The position numbers were made by a program, and so were the translations under genes. This document shows, in pieces, positions 35,805 through 44,347 of a stretch of 48,031 bases of DNA (the stretch's first letter is position 1; every line of letters begins with the position of its first letter). Source of the stretch: JASBSR01 sp963847575 (GTDB lineage Bacteria > Pseudomonadota > Gammaproteobacteria > SZUA-229). The stretch spans positions 1 through 48,031 of the forward strand of contig CAWKAL010000013.1 of the NCBI GenBank assembly GCA_963847575.1, written 5' to 3'. Under the pieces are notes generated by a model. It searched no databases. It saw only the letters and a program-made list of their open reading frames with translations, and had not been told where the DNA came from.

Positions 35805-38027
35805 ATGCGCGCGTTAATCTGTTTCGCTTTTTCTATGCTCTGCCTGTCGCTCCCCACCGTGGTGCCCGGTGTAGAGACTACGACTGCTGATAATCTCGCG
35901 CGCCCGCGTATCGGCCTTGTGCTGTCTGGCGGGGGCGCACGTGGACTCGCACACGTGGGTGTATTGCAGGTGCTGGAAGACCTTAAAGTTCCGGTAGACT
36001 GCATCGCCGGTACCAGCATGGGTGCGCTGGTGGGCGGCAGCTATGCCGCCGGCGTGAGCCCTGAAAAAATGCGCGATGTATTATCACAATCCGACCTTGT
36101 CGAATTGTTTGATGACCTGCCCCCACGCTCGGAAATTCCGCTGCGTATAAAACGCGACAGCTACCGCCCGTTGTTTGACTTTACCGTGGGCTTTCGCGAC
36201 GGTGAAGTGCTATTACCCACCGGCGCCTCTGCAGGTTATAAATTCGAATTTTTTCTAAAGGACCTCATCGGGCAGGGACCATCAATTGCAGGCCTGGATT
36301 TTGACCTGTTACCCACGCCGTTTCGCGCTATCGCCACCGATCTTGAAAGTGGTGACATGCGGGTATTTAGTGAGGGCGAGCTGATAAAAGTCATGCGTGC
36401 CAGCATGTCATTGCCCGGCGTGATTGCACCGACCAGGATTGGCGCACATATTTACGTGGATGGCGGCCTGGTGCGCAACCTCCCGGTCGACATCGTGCGC
36501 GAACTTTGCGGCGACATCATCATCGCGGTCAATGCCGGCACGCCCTTATTATCGCGCAATAAAATAAACAGTGTGATTGATGTTGCTGACCAGTCGATTA
36601 ACCTGCTCACAGAACAGAATGTAAAACGCTCACTGTCAGAACTGAACGCAAATGATGTACTGATTGAACCCGCACTCGATGACATTAGTGCCACTGATTT
36701 TGAGTTGAGCAAAATAATTATTGAATCCGGCGTACAGGCCGGCCTGAAAGCATCAAGCGCATTGTCACAACTCTCACTCAGCGCCAGCGACTATGCCGAC
36801 TGGAAAAGCGCACGCAAGCAACGCGCACTGGCGGCGCCAGAGATTCACAGCATCAACATTTCTGCCGCAAACAAATCAGATGCCGAAACCCTGTTACATG
36901 ATGTCCACACACAAACCAGCGAATCGTTTAACACTGATGCACTGCACAAAGACCTTGCACGCATATATGGTCGCGGCGATTTTTCCTACCTGGGCTACAG
37001 GGTGATCCCCGACGATATCGGCGCCAGTATCGAGATTGAAACTGAAGCCAAAACATGGGGGCCTAATTTTCTCAAGTTTGGCGTTGGCGGCATTGCTGAC
37101 TTCAACACGCCAGCTCAGTTTAATCTTGCCGCCAGTTACCGGCGCAGCTGGAAAGAATGGTTAGGTGCCGAGTGGCGCAATGATGTGCAAATAGGCTATG
37201 ACTCTTTCCTGAAAACCGAATACATACAACCCTTGCAGATACGCGATGGCGCATTTATCGCAGGCCATGCGGGCCTGCGGCGCTATGTTGTGCAGTTCTA
37301 TAATGATGATGTGCGCATCGGGCAGTACATTATAAAATCTGCGCGCATCGGCCTTGATCTCGGCATTTCCAGCCCGCTCGGTGAACTGCGCATCGGCCCC
37401 TTCATCAATACGATTAATGCACAGCCCGATTTTGGTGTCATCACGGCGACAGTTCCCTCGGTTGAACTCACCCAGGTCGGTTATGAACTGACAGCTATAT
37501 ACGATCAGCTCGACAGCCTGTCATTTCCGCGCAGTGGCAGCATTGCCGAACTCAACATTCGCGGTAGCAAACCGGGCTGGGGTTCGGATGATGAATATAC
37601 CCGTGCGCAATTGCGGACCACCGCGGTGTACAGTGTCGGCAAGAGCACACTGTCAGCAAGCATAGAACTCGGTGAAGAAATTAACTGCTGCATCCAGGCC
37701 TACGACCCGTTCCAGCTGGGCGGGCCGTTGCGTTTGTCCGGCCTGAATCTCGATCAGCTCACTGGCTCGCGCTACCAGCTGGGGCGGTTTGGAATGTATC
37801 GCCAGTACTCAAACCTGCCATCCCAGTTCGGGCGCGGCATGTATTACGGCGCATATCTTGAAGCCGGCCGGATTGATGATCCACTTAAACAGGATCCGTA
37901 TGACTGGATACGCTCAGTCAGTGCTTACTGGGGTGCAGACACCGTGCTGGGTACCCTGGTGATCGGTTACGGCGTGTCGTCGTTAAACCAGAGAACGGCC
38001 TACCTGATGCTGGGGCCCAGGTTCTGA
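35805..38027 (+). CDS. Patatin-like phospholipase with C-terminal barrel (PlpD-like type Vd autotransporter)
   Basis: The 740-residue protein starts with a signal peptide (about 1-22) and then a patatin domain: the GGGARG oxyanion motif (42-47), GTSMG with nucleophile Ser71, and DGG with Asp219. A linker with POTRA-like features (about 340-410) precedes a C-terminal outer-membrane beta barrel (about 425-740) ending LMLGPRF. This is the architecture of PlpD, in which a secreted phospholipase is exported through its own barrel. The gene is divergent from the CD-NTase-like gene by 187 bases. The N-terminal catalytic residues are intact. No good ribosome binding site precedes ATG 35805. Confidence 0.88.
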   Translation: MRALICFAFSMLCLSLPTVVPGVETTTADNLARPRIGLVLSGGGARGLAHVGVLQVLEDLKVPVDCIAGTSMGALVGGSYAAGVSPEKMRDVLSQSDLVELFDDLPPRSEIPLRIKRDSYRPLFDFTVGFRDGEVLLPTGASAGYKFEFFLKDLIGQGPSIAGLDFDLLPTPFRAIATDLESGDMRVFSEGELIKVMRASMSLPGVIAPTRIGAHIYVDGGLVRNLPVDIVRELCGDIIIAVNAGTPLLSRNKINSVIDVADQSINLLTEQNVKRSLSELNANDVLIEPALDDISATDFELSKIIIESGVQAGLKASSALSQLSLSASDYADWKSARKQRALAAPEIHSINISAANKSDAETLLHDVHTQTSESFNTDALHKDLARIYGRGDFSYLGYRVIPDDIGASIEIETEAKTWGPNFLKFGVGGIADFNTPAQFNLAASYRRSWKEWLGAEWRNDVQIGYDSFLKTEYIQPLQIRDGAFIAGHAGLRRYVVQFYNDDVRIGQYIIKSARIGLDLGISSPLGELRIGPFINTINAQPDFGVITATVPSVELTQVGYELTAIYDQLDSLSFPRSGSIAELNIRGSKPGWGSDDEYTRAQLRTTAVYSVGKSTLSASIELGEEINCCIQAYDPFQLGGPLRLSGLNLDQLTGSRYQLGRFGMYRQYSNLPSQFGRGMYYGAYLEAGRIDDPLKQDPYDWIRSVSAYWGADTVLGTLVIGYGVSSLNQRTAYLMLGPRF

Positions 38028-38036
38028 ACTGACAGT

Positions 38037-38444
38037 TTATTTTCGGCCGCGACGCGGCTGCCGGTAATCGGCAATCGCGGAATTTATCGTGGCATACGGC
38101 AGCTCAGCATAATTTGCATAGGTTTGCCGGACAGACATCACCAGTGAAGCGATATCGCCTACCACGGCTGCGTCCTTGCCCATCACGGCCTGCAAACCCA
38201 GCAGGCCCCCGTACTGAATTTTAACCAGCACACTGTGCGGCAATGACAGCAGATCATCTTCAAGACCCAGCGCTTCGAGCGCGCTGGTTTTGATTTGCCG
38301 ATGAATCGCGCAACATTCCACGTGGTTGTCGACTGACTGGCAGGCAATCTCTGCACCGCCACGGCGCACGACATGATCGGCATGACAACAGTCGAAGTCA
38401 TGTTTCACCAGGGTTGCACTGAAAGGACAAACAAGATCCATCAT
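38037..38444 (-). CDS. Small Cys-rich hypothetical protein
   Basis: The 135-residue protein is not recognised. Its N-terminal half holds five or six cysteines with histidines (CPFSATLVKHDFDCCHADH, then C and CC later), which suggests metal or disulfide chemistry, while the C-terminal half is helical. It has no signal peptide. It follows the BNR-protein gene after 45 bases on the same strand and converges on the patatin gene (9 bases), so it may be the third gene of a MoaD-like/BNR unit. Confidence 0.6.
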   Translation of the reverse strand: MMDLVCPFSATLVKHDFDCCHADHVVRRGGAEIACQSVDNHVECCAIHRQIKTSALEALGLEDDLLSLPHSVLVKIQYGGLLGLQAVMGKDAAVVGDIASLVMSVRQTYANYAELPYATINSAIADYRQPRRGRK

Positions 38445-38489
38445 TAACTCAACTTAAACTGATAACAGGCAAAAGGCCTGGCCTGAATG

Positions 38490-39572
38490 TTAACCCACAC
38501 ACCTGACGGCATACACCGGCGGCAAATAGTTTGAAAGGCACTGCCACGAATCGCCCTGGTCTTCCGACAGCCAGAGGTTGCCGGTGGTCGACCCCATGAC
38601 AAGACAATTGCCCGCGCTGTCTATATCAAGGCCATGTCGATAGACAAGATCATAACTCGCCTGTTGCGGTAACCCCGTGGTGAGCGCCTCAAATGTCTTA
38701 CCGCCATCGCGGGTGCGGTTCACCACCAGCCGGGCGTCCACCGGGATGCGACACTCATCTTTCACCCCGGGTACAAACCAGGCAGTATTGCCATCGGCGG
38801 GATGCACCACCACGGCAAAACCGAATACCGATGGTTTGACCTGCGTTATCTCCTGCCAGTTGTTTGCACCATCGACAGAACGGAATATGCCGTTGTGATG
38901 CTGTATCCACATCTGGTCCGGATTGTTGCGACACTGCACCAGTCGGTGCGGATCCTGGCCAATGGCTTCGTATTCCTGTCCTGCTGGCATGTATTCATTG
39001 CGCAAACCCTGCGAACGGGTCTGCCAGTTTGCGCCGCCGTCGGTGGTTTGCCATACGCCTGCGCAGGAAACACCTAGCACTATATGATCGGTGTTGTCGG
39101 GATGAACGCAGATGGAATGAATCCCCGCACTGGGAAAGCCGCCACCAAACCATTTTTGCTGCTGGCAGTACGTCCAGAGCGTTTGATTCAGCGCCCAGCT
39201 TTCACCACCATCGTCTGAAAAAAACAGCCCGCCCGGAATCGTGCCGGCCCAGAGTTTCAGGGCATTGCCTGTTTCGGCAAATTCCATCGACCAGATCATT
39301 TCCAGGCTGACGCCTTCGTCCGCGTTTTCTGCCGCAGGATACGCCGGTGCCGCCACTTCTTTCCAGCTGGCGCCGGCGTCGTCGGAGCGATGCAGCTTGG
39401 CGCCAAAATGGCCGTGATCGAGTGCTGCGTAGCAGGTGTCATGTTGTGCACTGGCCAGCACCATGCTCACCGGGGCACCGCTAAAACCGGCGGCTTCCAG
39501 CACCCATGAGCCATTTTGTTTTGCTGCCCTGAACAAACCTTTGCGCGTCGCTATCAATGCTGTCATTGTCAT
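38490..39572 (-). CDS. BNR/sialidase-like repeat protein
   Basis: The 360-residue protein has recurring Asp-box motifs of beta-propellers, such as RSDDAGASWKEV, FSDDGGESWALN, TTDGGANWQTR and LSEDQGDSWQCL. This makes a VPS10/BNR-type propeller with no signal peptide and none of the catalytic Asp/Tyr of true sialidases that I can point to. The start at 39572 has a GGGGAG site six bases upstream. It is 37 bases after the MoaD/ThiS-like gene, an association I believe recurs between these two families in other bacteria, though I cannot verify it here. Confidence 0.82.
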   Translation of the reverse strand: MTMTALIATRKGLFRAAKQNGSWVLEAAGFSGAPVSMVLASAQHDTCYAALDHGHFGAKLHRSDDAGASWKEVAAPAYPAAENADEGVSLEMIWSMEFAETGNALKLWAGTIPGGLFFSDDGGESWALNQTLWTYCQQQKWFGGGFPSAGIHSICVHPDNTDHIVLGVSCAGVWQTTDGGANWQTRSQGLRNEYMPAGQEYEAIGQDPHRLVQCRNNPDQMWIQHHNGIFRSVDGANNWQEITQVKPSVFGFAVVVHPADGNTAWFVPGVKDECRIPVDARLVVNRTRDGGKTFEALTTGLPQQASYDLVYRHGLDIDSAGNCLVMGSTTGNLWLSEDQGDSWQCLSNYLPPVYAVRCVG

Positions 39573-39609
39573 ACTGTTCTCCCCGGCAGGTTCAGCGGGC
39601 TTGCCAGCG

Positions 39610-39879
39610 CTAACCGCCTGACAAGGCCTGCATCACATAAATTTCAGACTCGGGGCCCACTGCATCTGTGAGCAAAGTTCGGTCGCGTATGATGTCACCG
39701 TCCACCGCGATTCGCATATGCTTACGCAAGCGCCCCTGGTCATCCAGTACATAACGCCTTAATTGCATGTTATCGGCAAACACCGCGTCAAGTGCTTCAC
39801 GCACATTGCGCCCGTTTACCTGCGCTGGCGGGCACTCAATGTGGCGTTTCAAATTGGGTGTAAAATGCACTGTAGGCAT
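39610..39879 (-). CDS. MoaD/ThiS-like ubiquitin-fold protein
   Basis: The 89-residue protein has a beta-grasp profile: MPTVHFTPNLKRH, a central helix NVREALDAVF, and a C-terminus ending SGG. The diglycine end is the activation site in sulfur carriers such as MoaD and ThiS. No cognate E1-like activating enzyme or molybdopterin gene is nearby. ATG 39879 is used because the TTG at 39885 is weak. The start codon lies inside the first unit of a 60-bp tandem duplication. The neighbour downstream is the BNR protein. Confidence 0.82.
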   Translation of the reverse strand: MPTVHFTPNLKRHIECPPAQVNGRNVREALDAVFADNMQLRRYVLDDQGRLRKHMRIAVDGDIIRDRTLLTDAVGPESEIYVMQALSGG

Positions 39880-39987
39880 CGGCAAAGCGTACTGCTTTTT
39901 CCCGGGCCGGTAAAGACCGCGCTAACGCACTGCAGGCATTGGCAAAGCGTACTGCTTTTTCCCGTACCGGTAAAGACCGCGCTGGCG
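39868..39987. repeat. 60-bp tandem duplication at the moaD-like start
   Basis: Two 60-base units, 39868-39927 and 39928-39987, differ at about seven positions, and both contain GCAAAGCGTACTGCTTTTTC and GTAAAGACCGCGCT. The unit nearer the gene contains its ATG. The outer unit duplicates the start region: on the minus strand it makes an ATG followed by a stop after five codons. The region is divergent with the P-type ATPase gene. Confidence 0.85.
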
Positions 39988-40103
39988 TAACTACCCAGGG
40001 CTGATGATGCGCCCGACGTTGATATCCATCAACCGTGCTTTGCGCCAATATGTTACAAATGACCGCTCGCTATGCTTGCGCTCAATTTCGCATCGGCTTA
40101 CAT

Positions 40104-42731
40104 ATGCTTACTGATACACGAACCTATACACCCGAATGCGTCCCCGGCGGCCTGACATCTGCTGAAGCCAGCAAACGTTTACTGCATTATGGCAAAAACC
40201 TGCTGCCAGAACCCAGCCATCCCGGGGTGCTGGTTATTTTTCTGTACCAGTTCAAAAGCCCGTTCATCTATGTCCTGCTGGTCGCCGCTATTATTTCACT
40301 CGGCCTCAACCAGGCGATTAATGCATTCTTTATATTTGCCGTGCTGTTACTCAATGCCGCCATCGGCACCGTGCAGGAGTACGCTGCAGAACGTGCCGCT
40401 GCCGCACTGAAAAAAATGGTGCCCTCGCAGGCAGTCGTCATTCGTGACGGCAGGCCGCAACGGATCGACACCTCGCAGGTTGTACCCGGCGATCTTGTAC
40501 AACTGGTACCGGGTGACAAAATCCCCGCAGACCTCAGGTTATGCGTGAGTCATGATTTACAGGCCGACGAATCCCTGCTTACCGGCGAATCAGTACCCTC
40601 GATCAAAGACGCGACTATAGATGCAGCAGCGCGCCCCGCATTGAGTGACCGCAGCAATATCTGCTTTGCCGGCAGCGTGATTATGCGCGGACGTGGCAGC
40701 GGCGAAGTCATCGCCACCGGCAGCCAGACCGAGATTGGAAAAATCGCCGCCGATATCGGCTCTGAATTCGAAATTAAACCACCGCTGATGCAACGCATTG
40801 AACGCTTTACCCTGCGTATCACCTACAGCATCCTGATCCTGATCACACTAATTTTTATCATCACCGTGTTGCGCGGTGATGATATAGCCTCGGTATTTTT
40901 ACTTGGTATCGCGCTCGCAGTGTCAGCCATCCCTGAAGGCCTGCCGGCTGCGATCACAGTTGCACTGGCGATTGGTATGCGCCGCATGGCAAAACGCAAT
41001 GTCATCATACGCCGCCTGCTTGCGGTCGAAACCCTGGGCTCATGCACCTATATTGCAACGGATAAAACCGGCACGCTGACAGTGAATGAAATGACAGTGC
41101 GTCAACTTGTGTTTGCCAATGGCGAGCGTTTTTCTATCAGCGGTGAAGGCATGGATTTGCACGGCCAGATCACCCCTGTTCCGTCAGGACACGCCGCTGA
41201 GCGCCTCCGCCTGTTGTGTAGCGCAGGCGCACTGGCAAACGAATCATTACTGCAGCACGATACCGAAGGCTGGCATGGCACTGGGGATATGGTCGATGTA
41301 GCGTTCCTGGTGCTGGCCGAAAAAGCTGGCATCAACATCAACGAATTGCGTGCCCGCAATCCCGAACTCGGCAGAATACCGTATGAATCATCACTGGGGT
41401 ATTCTGCCAGCATTAATCGATTCGAAGACCACATCGAACTTTTTATCAAAGGCAGTGTTGAAAAATTACTGGCCATGACTGCACAAAATACTGTTGCAGA
41501 AAAACAACGCCATGCTGACATAACACAACACGCCGAGCAGCTCGCCAGGGACGGTTATCGCGTGCTCGGCATTGCACATCGTCGACTGCCTGCCATGCCC
41601 GATATGCCCGACAATGCGTTACACGATATCGAGTTTCTCGGTATCAGCGGCATGCTCGATCCATTACGGCCGGAAGCTATCGAAGCGGTGAAAGACTGCC
41701 GCGCAGCGCAGATCGATGTTGGCATGATTACCGGCGATCATCCACAAACCGCGCTTGCACTGGCGCGCGAACTTGGTATTGCAGATAAAGCAATGCAGGC
41801 TGTTACCGGCTCGCAACTTGCCGATGCACAAAACAATGTGGCCGAGTTTCAACGCCTGGTACACAGCACGCGTGTGTTCGCTCGTATTGAACCGCATCAA
41901 AAAAAACGCATCGTCGAACAGCTTATTGATGACGGTGAGTTTGTTGCCGTGACAGGCGATGGCGTCAACGATGCACCTGCACTCAGCCACGCCCATGTCG
42001 GCATAGCCATGGGCCTGCGTGGCACTGATGTTGCGCGCGAAAGCGCCGACCTGATATTGACTGATGATCATTTTGCGTCGATTGTGCATGGCATTCGACA
42101 CGGGCGCATTGTTTACAATAATGTGCGCAAGGTGATTTTTTTGTTGATCTCAACCGGTGCGGCAGAAATCATGCTGGTGCTGTTGTCGATTTTAATGGGA
42201 ACACCACTGCCGCTACTACCGATCCAGTTGTTGTGGCTGAACCTCGTTACCAACGGCATACAGGACATAGCCCTTGCCTTCGAACCTGCCGAAGGCCACG
42301 AACTGCAAAAACCACCGCGACATCCCAACGAGCCTATTTTTGACCGGTTAATGATCGAGCGCGTGGTGGTCAATGCGCTGGTGATGGGTTGCCTGGCATT
42401 TGCCGTGTTCAAATGGCAACTGAACAGTGGCGCCAGCGTCGAGTCAGCACGCAACATCACCCTGCTGTTGATGGTGTTGTTCGAAAATGTCCACGTACTC
42501 AACAGCCGCTCAGAAACCGTATCCATATTCCGCATGAATTTTTTCAGCAATCCGCTGTTGTTATACGGCATGCTGGGTGCCCAGGCTGTGCATATCGCCG
42601 CCATGTTCCTGCCAGGCCTGGGCGCAATCCTGCAGATAGTCCCGGTCACATTCGATCAATGGCTGCTGCTGTTGCTGGTCGCACTGTCGTTGATCGCGGT
42701 CGACGAAAGCCATAAATTCTATCGCAAGTAA
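40104..42731 (+). CDS. P2-type cation-transporting ATPase
   Basis: The 875-residue protein (start at 40104, MLTDTRTYTPE) has the full P-type motif set: TGES (160-163), PEGLP in M4 (277-281), the phosphorylation site DKTGTLT with Asp320, and GDGVNDAPAL with Asp619. About ten transmembrane helices are visible, including M4 and six C-terminal ones. PEGLP is typical of Ca2+, Na+/K+-like and Mn2+ pumps, so the exported ion is not clear from the sequence. The upstream in-frame extension to 40035 lacks a start signal. It is followed by a 190-base gap and the DUF3365 gene. Confidence 0.9.
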   Translation: MLTDTRTYTPECVPGGLTSAEASKRLLHYGKNLLPEPSHPGVLVIFLYQFKSPFIYVLLVAAIISLGLNQAINAFFIFAVLLLNAAIGTVQEYAAERAAAALKKMVPSQAVVIRDGRPQRIDTSQVVPGDLVQLVPGDKIPADLRLCVSHDLQADESLLTGESVPSIKDATIDAAARPALSDRSNICFAGSVIMRGRGSGEVIATGSQTEIGKIAADIGSEFEIKPPLMQRIERFTLRITYSILILITLIFIITVLRGDDIASVFLLGIALAVSAIPEGLPAAITVALAIGMRRMAKRNVIIRRLLAVETLGSCTYIATDKTGTLTVNEMTVRQLVFANGERFSISGEGMDLHGQITPVPSGHAAERLRLLCSAGALANESLLQHDTEGWHGTGDMVDVAFLVLAEKAGININELRARNPELGRIPYESSLGYSASINRFEDHIELFIKGSVEKLLAMTAQNTVAEKQRHADITQHAEQLARDGYRVLGIAHRRLPAMPDMPDNALHDIEFLGISGMLDPLRPEAIEAVKDCRAAQIDVGMITGDHPQTALALARELGIADKAMQAVTGSQLADAQNNVAEFQRLVHSTRVFARIEPHQKKRIVEQLIDDGEFVAVTGDGVNDAPALSHAHVGIAMGLRGTDVARESADLILTDDHFASIVHGIRHGRIVYNNVRKVIFLLISTGAAEIMLVLLSILMGTPLPLLPIQLLWLNLVTNGIQDIALAFEPAEGHELQKPPRHPNEPIFDRLMIERVVVNALVMGCLAFAVFKWQLNSGASVESARNITLLLMVLFENVHVLNSRSETVSIFRMNFFSNPLLLYGMLGAQAVHIAAMFLPGLGAILQIVPVTFDQWLLLLLVALSLIAVDESHKFYRK

Positions 42732-42861
42732 GCCCCGGGAGCTGGCTTCGCGCTGCGGTAGATCTCATCTAACTAACTGTTTTATAATGCATGACGATGC
42801 AGGCGACTCACTGCAAGGCGGGCTGGATACGGACTATGCGCGCTGCAATTGATATGTGTCA

Positions 42862-42890
42862 TTGCCTGAATATAAGTACATGCTTATAAT
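42862..42890 (+). promoter_or_regulatory. Putative sigma-70 promoter of the DUF3365 gene
   Basis: TTGCCT, a 17-base spacer and a perfect TATAAT box lie 31 bases upstream of the ATG at 42922. Transcription would start near 42897. Confidence 0.65.
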
Positions 42891-42921
42891 CTGGCAACCC
42901 TCATTATACTCGGACAGCCTT

Positions 42922-43536
42922 ATGCAACTATCACTCCGCCAGCTAACACACACTGCCCTGTTCGCCAGCCTGCTTGGCGTTTCTGCGAATGGCTTCGCGG
43001 AAAGCATGGCCGACCGGGAACTGGCAGCAAATCAGGTCACTGCCGAATTTCTCCAACGCCTCGGTGGCGAACTGAAAAAAGAAATGGCCGCGAACGGCCC
43101 GGTGTCTGCAATCAGCGTGTGCCGTGATGTCGCACCCAGAATCGCCAATGATCTGTCGATTGCCAATGGCTGGAAAATCACCCGCGTGAGCCAGAAAGCG
43201 CGCAACCCGATGCTGGGGACACCTGACGCCTGGGAAAATAAAATGCTGGACGAGTTTGAAATTCGCGCGGCCAACGGTGAAAAGTTTGAAGACATGCACA
43301 CTGACCAGATCATTCGCGAAGGTGGCAAATCCTACTACCGCTGCATGCGACCGATACAATTGCAGCCGATATGCCTGACCTGTCATGGCAATGAAGACAC
43401 TATCCCGGCCGAAGTGCAGGCAAAACTTGACGAACTTTATCCGCATGACCAGGCACGCGGTTATAAAGTGGGTGACGTGCGTGGCGCCGTTAGCATCAAG
43501 CAGTCACTGGAAATAGCACTGCCGGTAAATCCATAA
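42922..43536 (+). CDS. DUF3365 c-type haem protein
   Basis: The 204-residue protein has a signal peptide (about 1-26, GFAES) and one CLTCH haem-binding motif (Cys151 to His155). The rest (for example AISVCRDVAPRIA, RNPMLGTPDAWE) matches the Tll0287-like DUF3365 fold, a haem sensor or electron carrier that often occurs as a domain of signalling proteins or alone in the periplasm. I chose ATG 42922 over an upstream GTG because it gives the signal peptide and the promoter lies just upstream. The next gene, 48 bases on, is TauE/SafE-like. Confidence 0.85.
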   Translation: MQLSLRQLTHTALFASLLGVSANGFAESMADRELAANQVTAEFLQRLGGELKKEMAANGPVSAISVCRDVAPRIANDLSIANGWKITRVSQKARNPMLGTPDAWENKMLDEFEIRAANGEKFEDMHTDQIIREGGKSYYRCMRPIQLQPICLTCHGNEDTIPAEVQAKLDELYPHDQARGYKVGDVRGAVSIKQSLEIALPVNP

Positions 43537-43584
43537 GCGTCTTTCCTGTAATAAAGACTGCGCACACTGCTTTTGTAGTTTGAA

Positions 43585-44286
43585 ATGACAGCTGAACTCA
43601 GTATTGCTGCCGCGTTCATGATCGGTCTGCTTGGCTCGACGCACTGCGTCGGCATGTGTGGCGGCATTGTGGGCGCGCTTACCATGGGGCTGCCTGACGC
43701 AGTGCGGCAGTCACCGTTGAGGCTTTTACCTTATCTACTCACGTATAACGCCGGGCGCCTGGCCAGTTACAGCCTGGCGGGCCTGATCGTTGGCCTGCTG
43801 ACAGCCACCGCGGGCAACCTGTTTCAGATGCGGTTTCCGATTGGCGGACTGTCGTCGGCGGCCTGTTTATGATTGCACTCGGTATCTATATCGCGGGCTG
43901 GTATCCCAACGCTGCAATCACTGGAAAAACTCGGGGGAAAATTCTGGAAACAGATCGAACCCTTCGGTCGAAAATTGATGCCGGTAAAAACCCTGCCACA
44001 GGCGATGGGTCTTGGATTTCTCTGGGGCTGGCTGCCCTGCGGCCTGGTCTATAGCACACTGGCCTGGTCAGCGACGGCGGCCAGTGCGGCGCAAAGCGCA
44101 CTGCTGATGTTCGCCTTCGGCCTCGGCACCCTGCCAATGCTGCTCACCATGGGCGGCCTTGCGCATAAACTGCAACGCATTACGCAAATGAAATCGACCC
44201 GCTATATTGCTGGCATATTACTGGTTGCCTTTGGTGTAATGATACTGGTGAAAGTCCTTGGCGGCGGTCATCATCATATGGGTTGA
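43585..44286 (+). pseudogene. TauE/SafE-like membrane protein with two compensating frameshifts
   Basis: The protein starts MTAELSIAAAFMIGLLGSTHCVGMCGG, the classic STHCxGMCGG start of the sulfite exporter/CcoH-neighbour family. The frame stops at 43870-43872, then resumes in the same phase. Between about 43852 and 43912 the true reading is in another frame (LVVGGLFMIALGIYIAGWYP), so one base is missing near 43852 and one is extra near 43912. The corrected protein has about 233 residues and six or so transmembrane helices, with FLWGWLPCGLVYSTLAWSA late and an HHHMG tail. These proteins often sit with cbb3 oxidase assembly genes and may handle copper or cytochrome c maturation. Confidence 0.8.
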
Positions 44287-44347
44287 TTGTGTTCAAATCC
44301 GGCACTACAAGGAACCATGCAAGGGTGCTGCAGCAACCACAGGTCGA

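Noticed and set aside
35617..35805. CBASS-like pair of CD-NTase-fold protein and patatin effector
   Set aside because: The CD-NTase-like protein lacks all catalytic acids, and the patatin has a signal peptide and outer-membrane barrel, so it is exported and cannot be a cytoplasmic effector. The two genes are also divergent.
43873..44286. Separate gene MHSVSISR in the TauE/SafE region
   Set aside because: It is in the same phase as the first part and gives a coherent protein only after the two indels are corrected.
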